Shown here: positions 58,097-64,000 of the stretch, in pieces | Layout of the letters: each line of letters begins with the position of its first letter | Numbering within the stretch: position 1 is the stretch's first letter | Source of the DNA: Streptomyces sp. NBC_00433 | Lineage (GTDB): Bacteria > Actinomycetota > Actinomycetes > Streptomycetales > Streptomycetaceae | Assembly: GCA_036015235.1 (NCBI GenBank) | Contig: CP107926.1 | Coordinates: 6,385,501-6,449,500, forward strand | Length of the DNA stretch: 64,000 bases | Direction of reading: 5' to 3' | Made by a program: the position numbers and the translations under genes | The notes under the pieces: model-generated | What the model was told of the DNA's origin: nothing | Seen by the model: only the letters and a program-made list of their open reading frames with translations | Database searches by the model: none

Positions 58097-61000
58097 CGGC
58101 GTATGCCTCGATGCCGTACAGCGAGTAACCGTAGGCGGTGGCCCTGCGCACTCCCTGCACCCGGACGAAGACGGCCTGCTCCGCGCCGTCCAGCCATACG
58201 GTCTCGCGTCCGCCGCCGCCGTCCGCCACGGTGGCCGCGGTGTGCCAGGTCACGCCGTCGGCGGAGGTCTGCACCTCGTAGCGCGCCGCGTACGCGTCCT
58301 GCCAGTGCAGCACCACCTCGCCGACCCGGGCGGGGGCCGCGAGCCGCACCTGCACCCAGGCCGCGTCGTCCACCGGTGAGGACCAGCGGGTCGCCGGGTC
58401 GCCGTCGGCCACCGCGGCGGCCGGGAAGTCCGCGGTCTCGTCGCCCGACGACGAGGCGACAGCGCCGGGCACCAGATCCGGACCGCCGGTCGGCGGATGC
58501 ACCCGCACGGTGACGATCCGCTCCGCCGTCCGGCCCGCGACCGTGAAGCGCACCGGCATGGCGTACGTCCCAGGAGCGGTGCCGGGCGCGACCGACACGG
58601 TCAGCGGCAGCCGTACGGTGCCGCCGCGGCGCAGCGGCAGCGGCGCCCCCGGCACCCCCACGGCGACCGGGGCGCCCGCGGGCCCGGTCGCGGACGCCGA
58701 CACCGCGAGGTCCCTGGGCAGCCCCGAGGCCACCGACGCGGTCATCTCCACCGCCGGTCCGCCCGCGGCCGCGTCGACCTGCGGCTCGTCCAGGGTGACG
58801 CGGGGAGGGGCGGCGAACCACGGCACGACCTCGCACACCCCGCGCCCGTCGGACAGCCGCACGGCGTCCACCAGCGCTCCGACACGCAGCTCCGTCCAGT
58901 CCCCGCCCAGCACGCCGACCCGCCGCCAGCCGCCGCCCGCGGTGTGCGCCTCGACCGAGACGGGCTCGGCAAAAGGCGGTGCGCCCGTGGGGACAGGTGA
59001 CGGCACTCCCATGGCGGCGACCGTGAGCGTGTCCAGCTGCCGGGCGCCGCCGAAGTCCACGGTCAGCGGGCCGCTGCCGGCCGACGTCGACAGGTCGCCG
59101 TCCACCGCGGCGGACGCGTGGTCGGGTCCGGCCGCCGACATGGTGACGGCGCCGCTCACCGCCACGGCGAACTCCCGTACGGTCACCGCGCCCGGCTGGC
59201 CCTCGACGGCCCGCAGCCGCACCCGGCGGACCTTCGTCCCCGCGGGGAAGCGCGCCGTGACCACCGGCTGGTCGCGGTATTCGCCGACCCGGCGCCAGCC
59301 GGTGCCGTCGTCCGCGGAGACTTCGAGGACCGCGTCGTGCAGGAAGTCGTCCGAGCCGCTGCCGTCGCCCATCGCGATCCGCACCGAGGCGACGTCCCTC
59401 GCCGTGCCCAGGTCCACGCCGAAGGCGTCGTCGGGGCGCGGCGGCGCGTCGCTCGACCAGGCCGTGGCGTCCCTGCCGTCGACCATCGCCGCGGGGTCGG
59501 TGCCGCGGCCCGAGGCCATCGACGTGGTCGCCGTGCGGCCGTCGGCGCCGAGCCCTGCCCAGGCGTCGGAGTCGTCCACCGCGCCGGTCAGGAAGTCGTC
59601 GAGCACGGAGCCGCCGACCGTCGCCGTGCCCTCCGCGAGCGCCGTGCGGTCGCCGTCCAGCGCCTGCCGGGCCTGCCAGGCCGCCGCGCCGTCGCCGCGG
59701 GCCTGCGCCGACAGCAGGTCCACCGCGTGCTCGCCCGCCGCCCCGTAGAGCGACAGCCGGTCGAGCCAGGGCCGCACCTCGTCGCCGAAACCGCCGCCGG
59801 CCAGGCCGTCGAGGCGGTCGGGCGCGGTGCGCATCACCGTGAAGGCCGCCCGCAGCTCGCGCGCCGCGGCCGCGAGCCGCTGCCCGCCCGAGCCCGCCCC
59901 CGCCGGCAGTGCGGCGCGGAAAGCGGCGATCAGCGGGCGCAGATACGCCGACTCCTCACCGCCGAGCGCCGACGACGACTCGTTGCCCGCCAGGGCGCGC
60001 AGCGCCGCCCTGGTCGCCCCGTCGGGACCCGCCAGGTCGTCGATCGCGGCCTGCCAGGACGCCTGGGGGTCGTAGCCGGTCGGATTCCAGGCGAAATCCG
60101 CGGCGGTGAACAGCGCGATACGCGACGCGGCCGGCTGCTGCATCGCGCTCGCCAGCAGCCCGGCCGACGCCGTCGCCACGGCCGGCTGCCGCCCGGTGTA
60201 CGGGCCGAGGAAGAGCCGGTCGGCCGCGAAGTCGTTGACCGGGTAGTTGTCCACGGTCAGCAGCGGGTGCCGCAGCGCGGCGTCCACGGCCGCCACCTGG
60301 TCGCCGGTGATCCGGCCGGGCACCACCCCGACGCCGGTCCACGCCACCTCGACCCGCGGGTCGAGGGCCTTCGCCAGCGCCGTGCGGTAGTCGGTGGCGC
60401 CGTCCTGGTAGAACTCGGTCGGCAGCAGCGACACCGCCGCGGCGGCGGTGCCGTGACGCCCGGTCAGGTACGCCGCCGCCGCGTTCACCACCTTCGCCTG
60501 CGCCCGGGCGGCGGCCTGCGGCCCGCTGCCGAAGGCGCGGGAGTCGGCGGAGCAGTGCCACTCGCTGTAGCTGACGTCCTGGAACTGGAACTGGAAGGCG
60601 CGGACACCCAGCGCCCACATCGCGTCCAGCTTGCGCTGGAGCGCCCTCCCGTCGGCGGCCGAGGAGAAGCACAGGCTCTGGCCGGGGGCCAGCGCCCAGG
60701 CCAGCGTGACGTGGTCCTGGTCGGCGCGGGCGGCCAGCGCCCGGAAGTCCGCGCGCCGGTCCGCCGGGTAGGGCTCGCGCCACTGCTCCTGGCGGTAGGG
60801 GTCGTCGCCGGGGGAGTACAGATAGCGGTTCTGCTTGGTCCGCGCCATGAAGTCCAGCTGCGCCAGGCGCTGCTCCTGCGTCCAGGGGACGCCGTAGAAG
60901 CTCTCCGCGATGCCGCGGACCGGGGCGGCGGGCCAGTCGCGGACGACGACCGGCGCGAAGCCGGTGTCCCTTCGGTGGGCGGCCGTCAGCTGACGCAGCG

Positions 61001-61529
61001 TCTGGGCGGCGTGGTAGAGGCCGTCGGCGCCCACGCCTTGCAGCGCGACGGTGCCGCCGCTGACGGCCAGCCGGTAGCCGCCGTCGGGGAGGTCGCCCGC
61101 GGGCGGGGCGCCGAGGGCGGCGAGCCGGCTCTCGGCGGGGGCGCCGGCGTAGACCGTCAGGCCGGGGCCGGGGCCCGCCGCGCGGACGACGTCGCGGGCG
61201 CCAGCCGAGTGGAGGGTCTGCTCGACCAGGTCGAGGGCGGACGGGTCGGCGGCCGCGTCCGCGACGAGGGTGACCTGCGGGGTGACCCGGGCGAAGTCGC
61301 CCTGGCGGCGCAGGAGCTGGGGCTTGGGATAGACGGCGGGCGCGGTGTCCGACTGGGTCACCGGGGCGGAGGCGGGGGCGGTGGGTGCCGTGGGGGTCGG
61401 CTGGGCGGAGGCGGGGGTCTGCCCGAGCCAGCCGCCGACGACGGTGGCCGCCAGGGCGACGGCCGAGGTCCTACGCAGCAACGGGGTCCTCCCTGCGGCC
61501 ATGCGCGCGACGCCGGACGGCGAGCCCAT
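58086..61529 (-). CDS. Secreted GH84-like beta-N-acetylglucosaminidase with carbohydrate-binding modules
   Basis: A secreted protein of about 1,147 residues. After a signal peptide (hydrophobic core SAVALAATVVGGWL) comes the GH20b-like domain, then the NAGidase barrel (about 200-480: VRGIAESFYGVPWTQEQRL, then FQFQDVSYSEWHC). The GH84 catalytic pair is normally two adjacent Asp; here the place reads Gln-Asp (FQDVSY). C-terminal to it are an F5/8-type C (CBM32-like) domain, a NEW3-like segment and a final F5/8 C domain (WVQVRLAAPARVGEVVLHW). The expected role is removal of GlcNAc from chitin-type or host glycans. ATG 61529 is chosen, with GGGAG just before it; ATG 61502 is the alternative. Confidence 0.82.
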   Translation of the reverse strand: MGSPSGVARMAAGRTPLLRRTSAVALAATVVGGWLGQTPASAQPTPTAPTAPASAPVTQSDTAPAVYPKPQLLRRQGDFARVTPQVTLVADAAADPSALDLVEQTLHSAGARDVVRAAGPGPGLTVYAGAPAESRLAALGAPPAGDLPDGGYRLAVSGGTVALQGVGADGLYHAAQTLRQLTAAHRRDTGFAPVVVRDWPAAPVRGIAESFYGVPWTQEQRLAQLDFMARTKQNRYLYSPGDDPYRQEQWREPYPADRRADFRALAARADQDHVTLAWALAPGQSLCFSSAADGRALQRKLDAMWALGVRAFQFQFQDVSYSEWHCSADSRAFGSGPQAAARAQAKVVNAAAAYLTGRHGTAAAAVSLLPTEFYQDGATDYRTALAKALDPRVEVAWTGVGVVPGRITGDQVAAVDAALRHPLLTVDNYPVNDFAADRLFLGPYTGRQPAVATASAGLLASAMQQPAASRIALFTAADFAWNPTGYDPQASWQAAIDDLAGPDGATRAALRALAGNESSSALGGEESAYLRPLIAAFRAALPAGAGSGGQRLAAAARELRAAFTVMRTAPDRLDGLAGGGFGDEVRPWLDRLSLYGAAGEHAVDLLSAQARGDGAAAWQARQALDGDRTALAEGTATVGGSVLDDFLTGAVDDSDAWAGLGADGRTATTSMASGRGTDPAAMVDGRDATAWSSDAPPRPDDAFGVDLGTARDVASVRIAMGDGSGSDDFLHDAVLEVSADDGTGWRRVGEYRDQPVVTARFPAGTKVRRVRLRAVEGQPGAVTVREFAVAVSGAVTMSAAGPDHASAAVDGDLSTSAGSGPLTVDFGGARQLDTLTVAAMGVPSPVPTGAPPFAEPVSVEAHTAGGGWRRVGVLGGDWTELRVGALVDAVRLSDGRGVCEVVPWFAAPPRVTLDEPQVDAAAGGPAVEMTASVASGLPRDLAVSASATGPAGAPVAVGVPGAPLPLRRGGTVRLPLTVSVAPGTAPGTYAMPVRFTVAGRTAERIVTVRVHPPTGGPDLVPGAVASSSGDETADFPAAAVADGDPATRWSSPVDDAAWVQVRLAAPARVGEVVLHWQDAYAARYEVQTSADGVTWHTAATVADGGGGRETVWLDGAEQAVFVRVQGVRRATAYGYSLYGIEAYAVTG

Positions 61530-61600
61530 CACTCCCGCCCGCCCTGTGTCAACGGGTCCCCCGCGTCTCCGGTGGCCGCGAGCGCGGAGGCGCCGGTGAG

Positions 61601-61609
61601 TTATCCACA
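61601..61609 (+). promoter_or_regulatory. DnaA-box-like site upstream of pepN
   Basis: TTATCCACA, the consensus DnaA box, lies 71 bases upstream of the pepN start at 61680. It may be chance. Confidence 0.3.
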
Positions 61610-61679
61610 GGGCTTCCGCGAGGGGCGGGGGTGACGTGCGAGGATGGTCGTCTCACCTGACGAGAAGGAGTGGCCCACC

Positions 61680-64000
61680 GTGCCTGGTACGAACCTCACG
61701 CGCGAGGAGGCGCAGCAGCGGGCGGCTCTGCTGACTGTGGACGGCTATGGGATCGAGCTTGACCTGAGCGGCGCCCAGCAGGGCGGCACCTTCCGGTCGC
61801 GGACCACGGTGCGGTTCGACGTGGCCGGGGACGGCGGGGCGAGCTTCATCGACCTGGTGGCGCCCGAGGTGCACGAGGTGGTGCTCAACGGGACGGCGCT
61901 GGATCCGGCCGAGGTCTTCAAGGACTCGCGGATCGCGCTGGAGTCGCTGCGGGGCGGGCGCAACGAGCTGCTGGTGGTGGCCGACTGCGCCTACACCAAC
62001 ACCGGTGAGGGGCTGCACCGGTTCGTCGACCCGGTGGACAAGCAGGCTTATCTGTACACGCAGTTCGAGGTGCCGGACGCGCGCCGGGTGTTCGCGAGCT
62101 TCGAGCAGCCCGACCTGAAGGGCACCTTCGCCTTCACGGTGACGGCGCCGCAGGGCTGGACGGTCATCTCGAACTCGCCGACGCCCGAGCCGTCGGCGGA
62201 CGGGGTGTGGACGTTCGAGCCGACCCCGCGGATGTCGTCGTATGTCACCGCGCTGATCGCCGGTCCGTACACCTCGGTGCACGGCAGCTGGGAGGGCGGC
62301 GGCCGCAGCGTGCCGCTGGGCGTCTACTGCCGGCCCTCGCTGGCCGAGCACCTGGACGCGGAGGCGATCTTCGAGGTCACCCGGATGGGCTTCGACTGGT
62401 TCCAGGAGAAGTTCGACTACGCCTACCCGTTCGCGAAGTACGACCAGCTGTTCGTCCCGGAGTTCAACGCGGGCGCGATGGAGAATGCCGGCGCGGTCAC
62501 CATCAGGGACCAGTACGTCTTCCGGTCGAAGGTGACCGACGCGGCGTACGAGATGCGGGCCGAGACGATCCTGCACGAGCTGGCCCACATGTGGTTCGGC
62601 GACCTGGTCACCATGGAGTGGTGGAACGACCTGTGGCTGAACGAGTCGTTCGCCACCTACACCTCGATCGCCTGCCAGGCGCACGCCGAGGGCTCGCGCT
62701 GGCCGCACTCGTGGACGACGTTCGCCAACACGATGAAGACCTGGGCCTACCGGCAGGACCAGCTGCCCTCGACGCACCCGATCATGGCGGAGATCAACGA
62801 CCTGGAGGACGTGCTCGTCAACTTCGACGGGATCACGTACGCCAAGGGCGCCTCGGTGCTCAAGCAGCTGGTCGCGTATGTGGGGATGGACGAGTTCTTC
62901 GCCGGAGTGCAGGCCTACTTCAAGCGGCACGCGTGGGGGAACACCCGGCTGGCCGACCTGCTGGGCGCGCTGGAGGAGACCTCGGGCCGCGACCTCAAGG
63001 CCTGGTCCAGGGCGTGGCTGGAGACCGCCGGCATCAATGTGCTGCGGCCCGAGATCGCGGTGGACGCCGCGGGCGCCCTGACGTCCTTCGCGGTCCGGCA
63101 GGAGGCGCCCGCGCTGCCCGCAGGGGCCAAGGGCGAGCCGGTGCTGCGGCCGCACCGCATCGCGGTCGGGCTCTACGACCTGCGGGACGGCGTGCTGGTG
63201 CGCACCGACCGCATCGAGCTGGACGTGGACGGCGAGCTGACCGAGGTGCCGTTCACGGCGGGCACCCGCCGCCCCGACGTGATCCTGCTCAACGACGACG
63301 ACCTGTCCTATGCCAAGGTGCGGCTCGACGAGCAGTCGCTCGCCGTCGTCCGCGACCATGTGGGCGACTTCACCGAGTCGCTGCCCCGCGCGCTGATCTG
63401 GGCGTCGGCCTGGGACATGACGCGGGACGGCGAGCTGGCCACCCGCGACTACCTGGAGCTGGTGCTGCACGGCATCGGCAAGGAGACCGACATCGGCGTG
63501 GTGCAGTCCCTGCACCGCCAGGTGAAGCTGGCCCTCGACCTCTACGCCGACCCGGCGTGGCGGGAGACCGGTCTTGCCCGCTGGACCGCCGCCGCCCAGG
63601 AGCACCTGGCGGCCGCGGCCGGCGGCAGCGACCACCAGCTGGCGTGGGCGCGGGCGTTCGCCGCGACCGCCCGCACCCCCGAGCAGCTGGACGTCCTCGC
63701 CGGGCTGCTGGACGGCACGGTGACCTACGAGGGCCTGGCCGTCGACACCGACCTGCGCTGGGCGCTGCTCAACCGGCTCGCCGCGACCGGCCGCGCGGAC
63801 GACCGGGCGATCGACGCGGAGCTGGCCCTCGACCCGACCTCCGCGGGCGAGCAGCACGCCGCGGCGGCGAGGGCCGCCCGGCCGACCGAGGCGGCCAAGG
63901 CCGAGGTGTGGTCGACGGTCGTCGAGGCCGACACCCTGCCGAACGCGATGCAGGAGGCCGTCATCGGCGGCTTCGTGCAGACCGACCAGCGCGAGCTGCT
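61680..64000 (+). CDS. pepN: Aminopeptidase N, M1 family (3' end beyond the window)
   Basis: 773 residues of an M1 zinc aminopeptidase are visible; the gene continues past the window edge. The N-terminal beta domain starts MPGTNLTREEAQQR; the exopeptidase motif GAMEN is in FNAGAMENAGAV (about residue 265), and the zinc site is HELAHMWFGDLV with the third ligand Glu in LWLNESFATY (about 297-330). The C-terminal ERAP1-like helical domain (from about 530) has begun. It removes N-terminal residues from peptides in the cytosol. GTG 61680 follows AAGGAG at nine bases. Confidence 0.95.
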   Translation, partial: MPGTNLTREEAQQRAALLTVDGYGIELDLSGAQQGGTFRSRTTVRFDVAGDGGASFIDLVAPEVHEVVLNGTALDPAEVFKDSRIALESLRGGRNELLVVADCAYTNTGEGLHRFVDPVDKQAYLYTQFEVPDARRVFASFEQPDLKGTFAFTVTAPQGWTVISNSPTPEPSADGVWTFEPTPRMSSYVTALIAGPYTSVHGSWEGGGRSVPLGVYCRPSLAEHLDAEAIFEVTRMGFDWFQEKFDYAYPFAKYDQLFVPEFNAGAMENAGAVTIRDQYVFRSKVTDAAYEMRAETILHELAHMWFGDLVTMEWWNDLWLNESFATYTSIACQAHAEGSRWPHSWTTFANTMKTWAYRQDQLPSTHPIMAEINDLEDVLVNFDGITYAKGASVLKQLVAYVGMDEFFAGVQAYFKRHAWGNTRLADLLGALEETSGRDLKAWSRAWLETAGINVLRPEIAVDAAGALTSFAVRQEAPALPAGAKGEPVLRPHRIAVGLYDLRDGVLVRTDRIELDVDGELTEVPFTAGTRRPDVILLNDDDLSYAKVRLDEQSLAVVRDHVGDFTESLPRALIWASAWDMTRDGELATRDYLELVLHGIGKETDIGVVQSLHRQVKLALDLYADPAWRETGLARWTAAAQEHLAAAAGGSDHQLAWARAFAATARTPEQLDVLAGLLDGTVTYEGLAVDTDLRWALLNRLAATGRADDRAIDAELALDPTSAGEQHAAAARAARPTEAAKAEVWSTVVEADTLPNAMQEAVIGGFVQTDQREL

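Noticed and set aside
61653..63857. Long minus-strand open frame opposite pepN
   Set aside because: The plus strand encodes a clear M1 aminopeptidase with GAMEN and HELAH motifs; the minus frame is a high-G+C shadow with repetitive His/Arg/Val content.

Overview
The window is chromosomal DNA of a streptomycete or close relative. It is very rich in G+C, genes often start with GTG, many junctions are ATGA overlaps, and hairpin terminators lack U-tracts. Genes such as ettA, ssbB, the dynamin-like pair, pknG and csnR-K appear in an order that, from memory, matches the core region of Streptomyces chromosomes between citrate synthase and aminopeptidase N. The first gene (DUF993-type) and the last (pepN) are cut by the window edges.

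Layout. 1-1508: two sugar-metabolism genes. 1.8-5.5 kb: RecD2-type helicase and citrate synthase, followed by a structured repeat region. 5.9-10.9 kb: an SDR oxidoreductase, a DedA membrane protein, a TetR repressor divergent from an MMPL exporter with a perfect operator palindrome between them, and a tiny HTH protein. 11.0-12.8 kb: a class II aldolase and SIS-isomerase operon. 13.1-17.0 kb: a dienelactone hydrolase carrying a TTA (bldA-type) codon, an ECF41-type sigma factor, a MarR regulator and a secreted beta-propeller protein. 17.4 kb: tRNA-Arg(TCT). 17.9-22.2 kb: two tandem dynamin-like GTPases and the short SSB paralogue SsbB, with two DnaA-box-like sites in front of ssbB.

22.4-26.9 kb looks like accessory DNA. 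It holds a sortase-anchored thioester adhesin, then a BglII-like restriction-modification pair (methyltransferase and endonuclease, tail to tail), then a lower-G+C gene of unknown function whose N-terminus carries an AGNAAVTR-type motif known from actinobacterial secreted or contractile-injection-associated proteins.

27.1-37.6 kb: ettA, a hotdog thioesterase, a conserved unknown, an ABC exporter with two very large FtsX-type permeases, and a truncated haemoglobin. 37.7-49.0 kb: a PCMT-like methyltransferase, then a seven-gene leftward signalling cluster: GlnX-like membrane sensor, GlnH-like binding protein, helical protein, PknG-like kinase, PP2C phosphatase, VWA protein and FHA protein. This extends the known GlnX-GlnH-PknG amino-acid-sensing module with its own phosphatase and probable phospho-readers. 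49.2-56.0 kb: the chitosan-oligosaccharide operon csnR-E-F-G-H-K, read leftward, with a perfect 15-bp palindrome just upstream of csnR. 56.2-64.0 kb: an MscS channel, an HNH nuclease, a large secreted GH84-like protein with an altered catalytic pair, and the start of pepN.

The most rewarding places for a second look are the BglII-like R-M island with its unknown neighbour, and the extended PknG cluster.
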